Source of the DNA: Paenibacillus sp. FSL R5-0517
GTDB lineage: Bacteria; Bacillota; Bacilli; Paenibacillales; Paenibacillaceae
Length of the DNA stretch: 64,000 nt
Direction: 5' to 3'
Assembly: GCF_037974355.1 (NCBI RefSeq)
Contig: NZ_CP150235.1
Location: 1,860,001 to 1,924,000 of the forward strand
Below, in pieces: positions 47,047 through 55,431 of this stretch. Positions within the stretch are counted from its first letter, which is position 1. Each line of letters opens with the position of its first letter. The position numbers were made by a program, and so were the translations under genes. Below the pieces are notes generated by a model. The model had not been told where the DNA came from and made no database searches. It saw nothing but the letters and a program-made list of their open reading frames with translations.

Positions 47047-47079
47047 AATAGCGGCCGTGCTTATGCGTGAGCCGCTATT
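47047..47079 (+). other. Hairpin in the ilvC-leuA gap
   Basis: AATAGCGGC (47047-47055) pairs with GCCGCTATT (47071-47079) with a 15-base loop and no T-run, so it is not a classical terminator. It could stabilise the ilvC 3' end after processing. Confidence 0.55.
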
Positions 47080-47125
47080 GCTGGTTCAGAGAAACATTAT
47101 AATACAAGTACAGGAGGTGCGAAGC

Positions 47126-48667
47126 GTGCGTAAAATCTATGTATTTGACACAACGCTGCGTGATGGAGAGCAATCCCCGGGAGTCAATCTGAACACTCGT
47201 GAAAAGGTGGAAATTGCCCATCAGCTCGAGCGGCTTGGCATTGACCGGATGGAAGCTGGTTTCCCGGCGGCATCTCCAGGCGACCTGGCAGCTGTCAATG
47301 CAGTAGCAAAAGCGGTTAAAAATGTTACCGTAATTGGCTTGTCCCGTTCCAGAGAGCAAGACATTGATGCGGTTAAGGAAGCACTTAAAGGTGCACAGGA
47401 CCCATGTATTCACGTTTTCCTGGCAACTTCACCTATTCACCGCCAACATAAATTGCGTATGGAAAAAGGGCAGGTACTGGATACAGCTCGTTCCGCGATT
47501 CGTTATGCGAAGAAAACATTTTCGAAGATCGAGTTCTCACTTGAGGATGCAGGTCGTACTGAATATGATTTCCTCGTGGAAATGGTGAATATGGCTGTTG
47601 AAGAAGGCGCAGCCGTAGTGAATATTCCGGATACGGTGGGTTACCTCAGTCCATATGAATACGGAAACATTTTCAAACATCTCAAGGAGAATGTGCACGG
47701 GATTGAAAAGGTACAGCTGAGTGCCCACTGTCATAATGACCTGGGTATGGCGACCGCCAATACACTAGCAGCCATCCTCAACGGGGCCGATCAGATCGAA
47801 GGTACGATCAATGGCATTGGTGAACGTGCAGGTAACACGGCGATCGAGGAAATTGCTATGGCGCTGGAGACACGTCAGGAATTTTTCCAGGCGAAAACCT
47901 CGTTGCAGTTATCTGAAATTGCACGGACCAGTCGTTTGGTTAGCCGTTTGACAGGTATGGTTGTGCCAGGAAACAAAGCCATTGTTGGGGCGAATGCCTT
48001 TGCACATGAATCCGGCATTCACCAGGACGGCATGCTGAAGGAAAAAACAACGTACGAAATTATGACGCCAGAGTCCATCGGTTTGAAGGAAAGCAAGCTT
48101 GTACTGGGTAAACATTCCGGTCGTCATGCCTTCCGTGAGCGGTTGATCGATCTTGGCTATGAGTTGGAAGAAGAAGCATTGAATCGGGCATTTGCCCAGT
48201 TCAAAGAGCTGGCTGATAAGAAAAAAGAAGTTACTGACGAAGATCTGCTTGCCGTAATTGAAGAGAAATTGCAGGATGCACCCGAGGTGTATAAACTGGA
48301 ATCGATCTTTGTTACGTACGGAGATGAATCGGTACCAACAGCCAAAGTCCGCATTGCAACGCTTGACGGGGATACGGTTGAGAAGCAGGCGGAGGGTAAT
48401 GGATCGGTAGATGCGATCTACAATGCGATTGACCAAGTAAGTGGGGAAGATGTAACGTTGTCTGACTATTCGATCAAATCGGTAACACATGGCAAGGATG
48501 CATTGGGTGAAGTACATGTTGTGCTGACTCAAAATCAGGTTTCCGTACAAGGACGTGGTGTAAGCACAGATATATTGGGTGCAAGTGCACGTGCCTATGT
48601 AGACGGTCTGAATCAATTAATTGAGAAACGCAAGACATACACAAATCGTGTAAATGTGAACCTGTAG
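47126..48667 (+). CDS. leuA: 2-isopropylmalate synthase
   Basis: This 513-residue enzyme condenses acetyl-CoA with 2-oxoisovalerate, the first committed step to leucine. The DRE-TIM barrel has FDTTLRDGEQSPG, the metal-binding LSAHCHNDLGMATAN and GERAGNTAIEEIAMAL. The C-terminal leucine-sensing domain (about residues 385-513) gives feedback control. The GTG at 47126 has AGGAGG eight bases upstream; the longer frame from 47057 covers the hairpin. It is the last gene behind the T-box. Confidence 0.96.
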   Translation: MRKIYVFDTTLRDGEQSPGVNLNTREKVEIAHQLERLGIDRMEAGFPAASPGDLAAVNAVAKAVKNVTVIGLSRSREQDIDAVKEALKGAQDPCIHVFLATSPIHRQHKLRMEKGQVLDTARSAIRYAKKTFSKIEFSLEDAGRTEYDFLVEMVNMAVEEGAAVVNIPDTVGYLSPYEYGNIFKHLKENVHGIEKVQLSAHCHNDLGMATANTLAAILNGADQIEGTINGIGERAGNTAIEEIAMALETRQEFFQAKTSLQLSEIARTSRLVSRLTGMVVPGNKAIVGANAFAHESGIHQDGMLKEKTTYEIMTPESIGLKESKLVLGKHSGRHAFRERLIDLGYELEEEALNRAFAQFKELADKKKEVTDEDLLAVIEEKLQDAPEVYKLESIFVTYGDESVPTAKVRIATLDGDTVEKQAEGNGSVDAIYNAIDQVSGEDVTLSDYSIKSVTHGKDALGEVHVVLTQNQVSVQGRGVSTDILGASARAYVDGLNQLIEKRKTYTNRVNVNL

Positions 48668-48771
48668 GCTCCGTTCCGGTGCAGCAATGTACGCTGACAG
48701 GAAGATGTATCTCATTTCGAATGGATATAGAAGATCGTGCGGCCTGCTTTGTTCCGTTCAGTGAGGTACGT

Positions 48772-48810
48772 AAAGAGTCTGACTCTCCTATGGAGGGTCA
48801 GACTCTTTTG
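48772..48810 (+). terminator. Intrinsic terminator after leuA
   Basis: AAAGAGTCTGACTCTCC at 48772-48788 pairs with GGAGGGTCAGACTCTTT at 48792-48808 (one mismatch/wobble), followed by T. It ends the ilvBNC-leuA transcript. Confidence 0.85.
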
Positions 48811-48892
48811 CTTTTAATATATATAATTAGGGCAGGTCCACACAGTGTAGTTTCTACGGTGACCTCGTGCATTACCATACGCTATCAAGTTA

Positions 48893-49873
48893 TTACCACG
48901 CGTATGCATTAGGTGCATGTCCACCTGGACCTGGGAAAATCTCATCCAGACGTTTGAGCACGGCTTCATCCAAAGTCACATCCAGACATTTGAGTGCGGT
49001 CTCAAACTGCTCGAGTGTACGCGGTCCAATAATTGGAGCGGTTACTGCGGGATTGGCTGCAACCCATGCCAAAGCCACCGTATCCTGTGGTTCACCGAGA
49101 TCACGACAGAGCGCTGCGAAGTCTTCAAGCTGAGTCTGTTGCTGCTCAATTCGTCCCGCGATGCCGCCACTGCGTGTTCCTTCCAGCTTCTGCAGAGCAT
49201 TACGTCCCAGTAACCCACCATCAAGCGGACTCCATGGAATGACGCCGAGGCCCAGTTCTTTGGCAGCAGGCAGTACTTCCAACTCAGGCAAACGACAGTT
49301 GAGGCTGTATTTATGCTGTTCGGAAACAAGGCCAAGGAAATGGCGGTTGTTGGCTTCGCTTTGAGCGATTGCAATCTGCCATGCAGCAAAGTTGCTTGAC
49401 CCTACATAACCGATTTTACCTTGATGAACGGCATTCTCAAATGCACCCCACAGTTCATTCCATGATACAGCTGGGTCAACATGGTGCATCTGATACAGTT
49501 CGATATGATCGGTCTGCAAGCGGCGGAGGGAACCCTCCAGATGCCGTCTGATTTTATAGGCAGAGAGGCCAGCTTCGTTGTTGGGGCCATCTGTATCATC
49601 ATGCATGGAGCCATAGACTTTGGTGGCCAAAACTACTTTTTCACGTCTGCCACCGCCCTGATTGAACCAGCGTCCGATAATTTCTTCGGTAAGCCCAGAA
49701 TTTTCACCCCACCCGTAGATGTTAGCGGTATCAAAAAAGTTTACCCCTGCATCGAGTGCTGCGTCCATAATGCGGAAAGCTTCTTTTTCATCTGTAGCAG
49801 GCCCGAAATTCATGGTACCGAGACAGATTCGACTGACCTTGAGGCCTGATTTACCCAAATACGAATATTGCAT
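48893..49873 (-). CDS. Aldo/keto reductase
   Basis: This 326-residue NADPH-dependent oxidoreductase has the family residues FDTANIYGWG (catalytic D and Y), a lysine in VVLATKVYG, HIELYQMHHVDP (catalytic histidine) and a C-terminal cofactor site APIIGPRTLEQFE. It belongs to the AKR subfamily near YajO/Tas/voltage-gated beta-like proteins. It is encoded on the opposite strand between leuA and leuB and has no evident link to leucine synthesis. GGAGGGAT precedes its start. Confidence 0.9.
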   Translation of the reverse strand: MQYSYLGKSGLKVSRICLGTMNFGPATDEKEAFRIMDAALDAGVNFFDTANIYGWGENSGLTEEIIGRWFNQGGGRREKVVLATKVYGSMHDDTDGPNNEAGLSAYKIRRHLEGSLRRLQTDHIELYQMHHVDPAVSWNELWGAFENAVHQGKIGYVGSSNFAAWQIAIAQSEANNRHFLGLVSEQHKYSLNCRLPELEVLPAAKELGLGVIPWSPLDGGLLGRNALQKLEGTRSGGIAGRIEQQQTQLEDFAALCRDLGEPQDTVALAWVAANPAVTAPIIGPRTLEQFETALKCLDVTLDEAVLKRLDEIFPGPGGHAPNAYAW

Positions 49874-50009
49874 GTTGCTTATCCCTCCTGCGTACCTGAT
49901 TTGAATTCAGCTATATTTTACCCTACCGGGAGGGTCAGGAACAACTTGTGAAAGTTAATCTCTATCGGCTTATAGGTAAAATCTATTAAAGTCATAGATT
50001 GTATATCTT

Positions 50010-50021
50010 GGTCAAATGACC
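50010..50021. promoter_or_regulatory. Short palindrome in the leuB upstream region
   Basis: GGTCAAATGACC is a perfect 5+5 inverted repeat about 90 bases ahead of leuB. It could be an operator, but no known box is matched. Confidence 0.3.
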
Positions 50022-50107
50022 TTGGAATATGATACAAAAGAGAGAGTTAATATGAGACGTTACTTTATGAATAATTAATGAATGAAATATAAGGAGTGGA
50101 CAACCCA

Positions 50108-51193
50108 ATGGCAGACGTGAAAAAAATTGCAGTTATTGCAGGTGACGGAATCGGCCCTGAAGTCGTAGCTGAGGCTGAGAAAGTGCTTAAACGTACGGAG
50201 GAAGTATTCGGTTATCGTTTTGAGACAGAGCATGCCCTGTTTGGCGGAATCGCGATTGATGAGAAGGGTACACCTCTTCCAGAAGAAACACTGAGCGTGT
50301 GTAAAAGTGCAGATGCAGTCCTGCTTGGAGCGGTTGGCGGTCCAAAATGGGATAACAACAGCAAGGAGCTTCGCCCGGAAACAGGCCTGCTGGGTATTCG
50401 CAAAGCACTCGGATTGTTCTCCAACCTGCGTCCGGCTGTCGTATTTGATTGCTTGAAGGATGCCTCAACGTTGAAGCCGGAAGTACTTGAAGGTACAGAT
50501 CTGATGGTAGTACGTGAATTGACAGGTGGTATCTACTTCGGTGAGAAGTTCAGACGTGAAAGTGCACAGGGTGAAGAGGCCGTAGATACTTGTGCATATA
50601 ATGTAACAGAAGTGGAGCGGATCGTTCGTCAGGCATTCGAAATTGCGCAAGGACGTCGCAAGAAGCTGGCTTCTGTAGACAAAGCCAACGTATTGGAAAC
50701 TTCCCGTCTCTGGCGTGAAGTTGTGAATCGGGTAGCACCGGATTATCCGGATGTTGAACTGGAGCATGTGTTGGTAGACAACTGTGCGATGCAATTGCTT
50801 CGTCGCCCAGCCAGCTTCGATGTTATTGTAACGGAAAACATGTTCGGAGATATCTTGAGTGATGAAGCAGCGATGCTGACGGGTTCCATCGGTATGCTTG
50901 CATCTGCATCACTAGGAGAAGGCAGCTTCGGACTCTATGAGCCGGTACACGGTTCTGCACCGGATATCGCAGGTCAAGGCCTCGCTAATCCGATTGCAAC
51001 CATTCTCTCTTTGGCGTTGATGTTCCGCACAACCTTTGGTTATGCAGAAGGTGCGGATGCCATTGAAGCAGCTGTGTCGAATGTATTGAACGCAGGACAC
51101 CGCACGAGTGATATTGCTGTAGACAAGAGCACAGCGATCAGCACGACCGAAATGGGCGATTTGATTGTAGCGGCTATTCAGAAACAGGCGTAA
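50108..51193 (+). CDS. leuB: 3-isopropylmalate dehydrogenase
   Basis: This 361-residue enzyme oxidatively decarboxylates 3-isopropylmalate with NAD+ in leucine synthesis. It shows [54 protein letters not shown] and [22 protein letters not shown] 50108 was chosen, 12 bases after AAGGAG; the GTG at 50096 abuts that site. It is outside the T-box operon: a terminator, an inverted gene and a separate upstream region lie between leuA and leuB. leuC and leuD are not in this window. Confidence 0.96.
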   Translation: MADVKKIAVIAGDGIGPEVVAEAEKVLKRTEEVFGYRFETEHALFGGIAIDEKGTPLPEETLSVCKSADAVLLGAVGGPKWDNNSKELRPETGLLGIRKALGLFSNLRPAVVFDCLKDASTLKPEVLEGTDLMVVRELTGGIYFGEKFRRESAQGEEAVDTCAYNVTEVERIVRQAFEIAQGRRKKLASVDKANVLETSRLWREVVNRVAPDYPDVELEHVLVDNCAMQLLRRPASFDVIVTENMFGDILSDEAAMLTGSIGMLASASLGEGSFGLYEPVHGSAPDIAGQGLANPIATILSLALMFRTTFGYAEGADAIEAAVSNVLNAGHRTSDIAVDKSTAISTTEMGDLIVAAIQKQA

Positions 51194-51213
51194 TTATATT
51201 ATCAAGAACATGG

Positions 51214-51259
51214 CAGCCCTTTGTTTCCAGTTATGGAATGTACAGAGGGCTGTTCCTTT
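51214..51259 (+). terminator. Terminator after leuB
   Basis: CAGCCCTTTGT at 51214-51224 pairs with ACAGAGGGCTG at 51242-51252 (one G-U). The following TTCCTTTA is only moderately T-rich. Confidence 0.65.
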
Positions 51260-51286
51260 ATGATTTTTGGCACGAAAAATCCTTAT

Positions 51287-51301
51287 TTATAATTATTATA
51301 A
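51287..51301. promoter_or_regulatory. PerR box
   Basis: TTATAATTATTATAA is an exact match to the Bacillus PerR operator TTATAATNATTATAA, 20 bases ahead of the -35 of the peroxiredoxin promoter. PerR, a peroxide sensor repressor, would be released on oxidation. Confidence 0.85.
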
Positions 51302-51320
51302 AAAAATAATGGTTATAATC

Positions 51321-51349
51321 TTGACTTTGGGAAGTCCGGATGATAACAT
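51321..51349 (+). promoter_or_regulatory. Promoter of the peroxiredoxin gene
   Basis: TTGACT (51321-51326), a 17-base spacer and TAACAT (51344-51349). Confidence 0.65.
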
Positions 51350-51471
51350 TTTACTTGTACTTGTTATCAAGTATCAAATCATTTTAATTACAGGAAAGGC
51401 GTTCGCGTTTTTCTTGATGATGAGCAATCCATATGGATGCTTACATAATCCCAAAGGAGGAATTTTTAGTT

Positions 51472-52011
51472 ATGGCAGAACGTTTGGTTGGTAGACCAGC
51501 ACCGGATTTCGCAATGGAAACAGTATCGGGAGATGGACAAGATTTTGGTTCCGTTAAACTGTCCGATTATCGTGGCAAATGGCTTGTATTCTTCTTTTAT
51601 CCTTTGGACTTCACATTTGTGTGCCCAACTGAAATTACAGCTTTGAGCGTTGCTTCTGAGCAATTCAAAGCTTTGGATACTGAAATCCTTGGCGTGAGCG
51701 TAGACTCCGTACACAGCCACAAAGCATGGATCAACACACCTGTAGACAGCAATGGTCTGGGTCAATTGAACTTCCCGCTGGCTTCCGACATCACGAAGCA
51801 AGTGGCTAAAGATTACGGCGTTCTGATCGAAGAAGAAGGCGTAGCATTGCGCGGCCTGTTCATTATCGATCCAGAAGGCGAATTGAAATATCAAGTGGTT
51901 AACCACAACGATGTAGGCCGTAGTGTTGAAGAAACACTTCGCGTACTGCAAGCACTGCAATCCGGCGGATTGTGTGCAATGAACTGGAAACCAGGCGACA
52001 ACAACCTGTAA
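51472..52011 (+). CDS. 2-Cys peroxiredoxin (AhpC/Prx1 type)
   Basis: This 179-residue peroxidase reduces hydrogen peroxide and organic peroxides. The peroxidatic cysteine is in PLDFTFVCPTEI and a second, resolving cysteine in GGLCAMNWKPG, with the GVSVDSVHSHKAW and LRGLFIIDPEG segments between. It is of the typical 2-Cys class. ATG 51472 has AAAGGAGG ahead; a longer in-frame ATG at 51433 would translate through that site. No AhpF lies next to it, so thioredoxin or a distant AhpF is the likely reductant. The PerR box indicates peroxide induction. Confidence 0.93.
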   Translation: MAERLVGRPAPDFAMETVSGDGQDFGSVKLSDYRGKWLVFFFYPLDFTFVCPTEITALSVASEQFKALDTEILGVSVDSVHSHKAWINTPVDSNGLGQLNFPLASDITKQVAKDYGVLIEEEGVALRGLFIIDPEGELKYQVVNHNDVGRSVEETLRVLQALQSGGLCAMNWKPGDNNL

Positions 52012-52040
52012 GGCCAGGTTAACTTGAACGGTTTTTGTTC

Positions 52041-52075
52041 AAGCCCTCATCCCGTTAGGGATTGAGGGCTTTTTG
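52041..52075 (+). terminator. Intrinsic terminator after the peroxiredoxin
   Basis: AGCCCTCA/TGAGGGCT and TCCC/GGGA arms between 52042 and 52070 form a stem with a single bulge, followed by TTTT. Confidence 0.8.
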
Positions 52076-52368
52076 CACCCTTTTGCCAGAAGTTATCACG
52101 AAGTTAATCAAAAGTGTTTGAACAAGCAGCTAAGCGTGTTAATAATATATTAGAAGAAAGTCTTCTTTTTATTTGTTGAAAGAGGAATTGATGGCCAGTA
52201 AGGCGAATAGGGTATGGAAACCCGGTAAATATTCCGGTGCTCTGCATTTATAATCTGTACATGAATGTGATACACTGATGGAACTATTCCTTTTCGGAAG
52301 TGCTGGAAGTGTACGGGATGCATTTTAACAAAAAAAGTCCCGGCACGTAATAAGGAGGGTGAACAAAA
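52075..52368 (+). other. Intergenic region, little seen
   Basis: About 290 bases between the terminator and the next gene. A TTGAAC (52118-52123) has AATAAT 17 bases on, a possible weak promoter. AAGGAGGGTG precedes the gene at 52369. Nothing else stands out. Confidence 0.35.
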
Positions 52369-52785
52369 ATGAGTTACTGTTGTGGGGCAAGTATGGTTGG
52401 AACGAAGGGCACGCTGAAGCATTACCGCACCCAGGTTCATAATGTTCCCCTGCTGTTTTGCCCGGTGTGTCATCGGGTTGAGGTGCATTATAAAGTGGAA
52501 AACGAATATGAAATTCTCGCCGAATATGCGCATGGAGACGGTGCATCCGAGATCGACTTTCAAGATTATGTTACAGAAGATGAGGATGCCATTTTCGAAA
52601 ACTGTGTAAACCGTGAGAGCGAGGATGCCATGGTCATTGTGCAGCGCCAGATTGATATGGCTCTGGATTTGCTCAGGCTCGCCAAAGAAACCAAAGACGA
52701 GAAGTGGGAAAGTGAACTTAAACGTCGATTAGCTGTGATGAGTCAGCGCAGACTGAAAATTCAGCATAATAAGACCGGACTATAG
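52369..52785 (+). CDS. Hypothetical zinc-knuckle protein
   Basis: This 138-residue protein begins MSYCCGASMVG and has a CxxC pair in LLFCPVCHRVEVHY, so a two-CxxC/CC zinc knuckle is possible. The acidic middle part (YVTEDEDAIFENC) and a helical C terminus (IVQRQIDMALDLLRLAKE) follow. AAGGAGGGTGAAC precedes the ATG. No known domain is certain; it resembles small regulatory proteins with a N-terminal zinc finger. It has its own terminator. Confidence 0.65.
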   Translation: MSYCCGASMVGTKGTLKHYRTQVHNVPLLFCPVCHRVEVHYKVENEYEILAEYAHGDGASEIDFQDYVTEDEDAIFENCVNRESEDAMVIVQRQIDMALDLLRLAKETKDEKWESELKRRLAVMSQRRLKIQHNKTGL

Positions 52786-52819
52786 ATGAATTTGGATATA
52801 TCACAAATTAAAGATATTA

Positions 52820-52863
52820 AAAACGAAGCTGATTTGCCTAAGGGGTGAAACGGCTTCGTTTTT
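52820..52863 (+). terminator. Intrinsic terminator
   Basis: AAAACGAAGC (52820-52829) pairs with GCTTCGTTTT (52853-52862). Confidence 0.8.
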
Positions 52864-52929
52864 GTGCTGTTGTTCTGGAACTAATTCGAGGTTTTTTTTA
52901 AAATAATTTCCATTCGACACTTTCTCCGA

Positions 52930-52959
52930 TTGACTCTCTTCTATAAACTTGTCTATGAT
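52930..52959 (+). promoter_or_regulatory. Candidate promoter of the sensor kinase
   Basis: TTGACT (52930-52935), an 18-base spacer and TATGAT (52954-52959). Confidence 0.6.
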
Positions 52960-53024
52960 AAAAGCAGACTTGCAAAAGAGGCGGAGCAAAAAATGTTCGT
53001 GTTTGGGAATAGGAGAAGGTCGGA

Positions 53025-53144
53025 ATGGAACAAACGTATATGATTTTCCGGATCGAGTGTTGGTTACCGGGAATAGACCAGCTTGAGTTCCGGACATGCC
53101 ATCCATATTTTCGGCTCAGCCCCCCAACGAAAGGGCACCGGTAA
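53025..53144 (+). CDS. Possible 39-aa leader ORF
   Basis: ATG 53025 follows AGGAGAAGG and opens 39 codons ending TAA at 53142-53144, which overlaps an ATG (53144) in the sensor-kinase frame (TAATG). The peptide MEQTYMIFRIECWLPGID... has no recognised family. It may be a translated leader of the kinase mRNA; coding is not proven. Confidence 0.35.
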   Translation: MEQTYMIFRIECWLPGIDQLEFRTCHPYFRLSPPTKGHR

Positions 53145-53233
53145 TGAAAAATAAAATCGGCCCTTCCTGTTTCTGTGATGATATGATGTCCGAATGGCAA
53201 GTTTATCATTTACGTGAAAAGGAGGAACCTGAC

Positions 53234-54340
53234 ATGATTAGTGAATTTCAGGATACAGTGCCTCAACCAACGGATGGATTCCCGCCTGTGCATCTGGATA
53301 ACAACAAGTACGAGAATGTACTGGAACATCTGGATAGCGGTATTATGTTGTTTGACAGTCACGGTGTATTGACGTTTATTAACGTTCAGATGGCAAAGTT
53401 GTTGGAACTTCCGAGAAGTCTGTTGAGCGGCTGCACCCTGATGCAAATGCTGCATCATCCGCAGATGAGCCGATTCAAGAAAAAGAAAATTTTACGTATT
53501 TATCGGGAAACCATTTTTCATCGTAAGCGCTATCATGAGTTGATCGATGAATACGGCAGGCATTGGCTGGTTACTGTAACGTACGGTGATCAGATGGATG
53601 GCGACTTTTTGTTCAGCGTCAAAGATGTATCTGATTATAAACAAATCGAACAGACCGCTTATCAAAATGACAAACTTGCGATGCTGGGGCGGATTTCAGC
53701 ATCTATTGCTCATGAAATTCGTAATCCGTTGACTGCAATCCGTGGGTTCATCCAACTGCTCAGGCCCCATTTGCTGCAGCTCGGCAAAGACGAGTACGCG
53801 CGAATCATACTGACGGAGATTGATCGGGCGAACGACATCATCTACGAATTTTTGAATTCTTCCAAACCATCGGCTCCACAGAAGACCGTGATGTCTGTCG
53901 ACTCTTTACTCAAAGAGGTGGTCCTGCTGACAGAAAGCGAAGGTTTGATGAAGGGATGCGAGATCGTCCTGGATGAAGGGGATGCCCCGCTGAATGTGTC
54001 CATTGATGTCAAACAGATTAAGCAGGTTATTTTGAATATGGTGAAAAATGCAATGGATGCGATCGAGGAAGTTGGTGAAGAACATACCGGTCTAATTCGA
54101 ATATCTACTGCCACGGAAAACAAGTTCGTGCAGATCTCCATCGCGGATAACGGTCATGGGATGGACCATAATACGCTTGTACGTCTGTTTGATCCATTCT
54201 TCACGACCAAGGAGAGCGGAACGGGACTTGGACTGTCAGTAAGCTACCGAATCATCAAGAACCATGGAGGTACCATCTCTGTGGATAGCAAAAAAGGCGA
54301 GGGTACGCGGTTTATGATTATGTTGCCTTTGGTATTTTGA
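53234..54340 (+). CDS. PAS-domain sensor histidine kinase (sporulation-kinase-like)
   Basis: This 368-residue soluble kinase has a PAS domain at about residues 20-135 (LEHLDSGIMLFDSHGVLTF), a dimerisation/phosphoacceptor domain with the histidine in SIAHEIRNPLTAIRGF and an ATPase domain with NMVKNAMDAI, IADNGHGM, FFTTKESGTGLGL and SYRIIKNHGG. No transmembrane segment is present. It resembles Bacillales sporulation kinases (KinA/KinE type) feeding Spo0F/Spo0A, which is inference. No response regulator is adjacent. ATG 53234 has AAAAGGAGG eight bases ahead; longer in-frame starts (53144, 53096) lack sites. Confidence 0.88.
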   Translation: MISEFQDTVPQPTDGFPPVHLDNNKYENVLEHLDSGIMLFDSHGVLTFINVQMAKLLELPRSLLSGCTLMQMLHHPQMSRFKKKKILRIYRETIFHRKRYHELIDEYGRHWLVTVTYGDQMDGDFLFSVKDVSDYKQIEQTAYQNDKLAMLGRISASIAHEIRNPLTAIRGFIQLLRPHLLQLGKDEYARIILTEIDRANDIIYEFLNSSKPSAPQKTVMSVDSLLKEVVLLTESEGLMKGCEIVLDEGDAPLNVSIDVKQIKQVILNMVKNAMDAIEEVGEEHTGLIRISTATENKFVQISIADNGHGMDHNTLVRLFDPFFTTKESGTGLGLSVSYRIIKNHGGTISVDSKKGEGTRFMIMLPLVF

Positions 54341-54355
54341 GAAGTGCGGGGAGTC

Positions 54356-54387
54356 AAGGAGTCGGCCATCTGCCGACTCCTTTGTTT
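54356..54387 (+). terminator. Intrinsic terminator
   Basis: AAGGAGTCGGC (54356-54366) is perfectly complementary to GCCGACTCCTT (54372-54382), followed by TGTTTT. Confidence 0.85.
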
Positions 54388-54455
54388 TATGTTGCCAATT
54401 AGGGTTATAGTTAGTAATGAATGCGAATACATAAGCTCCATAACGGAAGGATGAG

Positions 54456-55427
54456 ATGCAGATGGAAATCCAAGGAATGGAACGAATGAATCAACAATTG
54501 ATGGATCACGTGGGAAAAGTAATTGTGGGAAAAGAGCATACCATTGAGCTGGTGATGACAGCGATTATAGCGTCAGGACATGTACTGCTGGAGGATGTAC
54601 CGGGTACCGGGAAAACGATGCTCGCCAAATCGGTGGCCTCTTCATTGGACTGCACCTTCCAACGGATACAGTTTACACCAGACTTGCTGCCCTCTGACTT
54701 AACAGGAATTCACTTTTTTAATCAAAAAGAAGGTGATTTTGAATTCAGACCGGGGCCCTTGTTTGCCAATCTTGTACTAGCCGATGAAATTAACCGGGCT
54801 ACACCGCGTACGCAATCAAGCTTGCTGGAGTGCATGGAAGAACGCCAGATCAGTATCGACGGCTCAACGAGACAGCTGGAACGGCCATTTATCGTTATCG
54901 CCACCCAGAACCCCGTAGATAATCAGGGAACTTTTCCGCTACCTGAGGCTCAGATGGATCGTTTTATGATGAAAATTCGCATGGGTTATCCAAGCAGTGA
55001 AGAGAGTGTAGAAATCTTGAGACGTACGGTAGCCAGACGCTCTGTTGATGATCTCACGGCAGTGATCAGTCGTGAAGAACTTTTGAAGGCGCAGGATACG
55101 TATAAAACCGTGCAAATCAACGAAGATTTGCTACGATATATCATTCAGTTAACGGAAGCGACAAGGCAACATCCTGAGCTCTCACTTGGCGTAAGTCCAC
55201 GCGGGGCTCAGGCATTACTTAAGGCAAGTCAGGCATGGGCTGCACTGCATGGCAGAGACTTTGTTTTGCCTGATGATATTAAGGTTCTGGCGGTACCTGT
55301 GCTGGCCCACCGACTTGTATTTCGTAACCGGATCAGACAACAAGAAGGCTTGGCGGAGCGTATCATCCAGGAACTTCTGAATCAGACAGAAGTGCCTACG
55401 GAGAATCTCGCTACAAGCGGGCGTTAA
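54456..55427 (+). CDS. MoxR-family AAA+ ATPase
   Basis: This 323-residue AAA+ chaperone-like ATPase has Walker A EDVPGTGKTML, Walker B LVLADEINRATPRTQSSLLE (E of DE), sensor 1 FIVIATQNPVDNQGTFPLPE and a C-terminal lid with SLGVSPRGAQALLKAS. MoxR proteins remodel or activate partners carrying VWA domains. It is followed after four bases by a DUF58 protein, its usual partner. The start could also be ATG 54462. Confidence 0.92.
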   Translation: MQMEIQGMERMNQQLMDHVGKVIVGKEHTIELVMTAIIASGHVLLEDVPGTGKTMLAKSVASSLDCTFQRIQFTPDLLPSDLTGIHFFNQKEGDFEFRPGPLFANLVLADEINRATPRTQSSLLECMEERQISIDGSTRQLERPFIVIATQNPVDNQGTFPLPEAQMDRFMMKIRMGYPSSEESVEILRRTVARRSVDDLTAVISREELLKAQDTYKTVQINEDLLRYIIQLTEATRQHPELSLGVSPRGAQALLKASQAWAALHGRDFVLPDDIKVLAVPVLAHRLVFRNRIRQQEGLAERIIQELLNQTEVPTENLATSGR

Positions 55428-55431
55428 TCTT

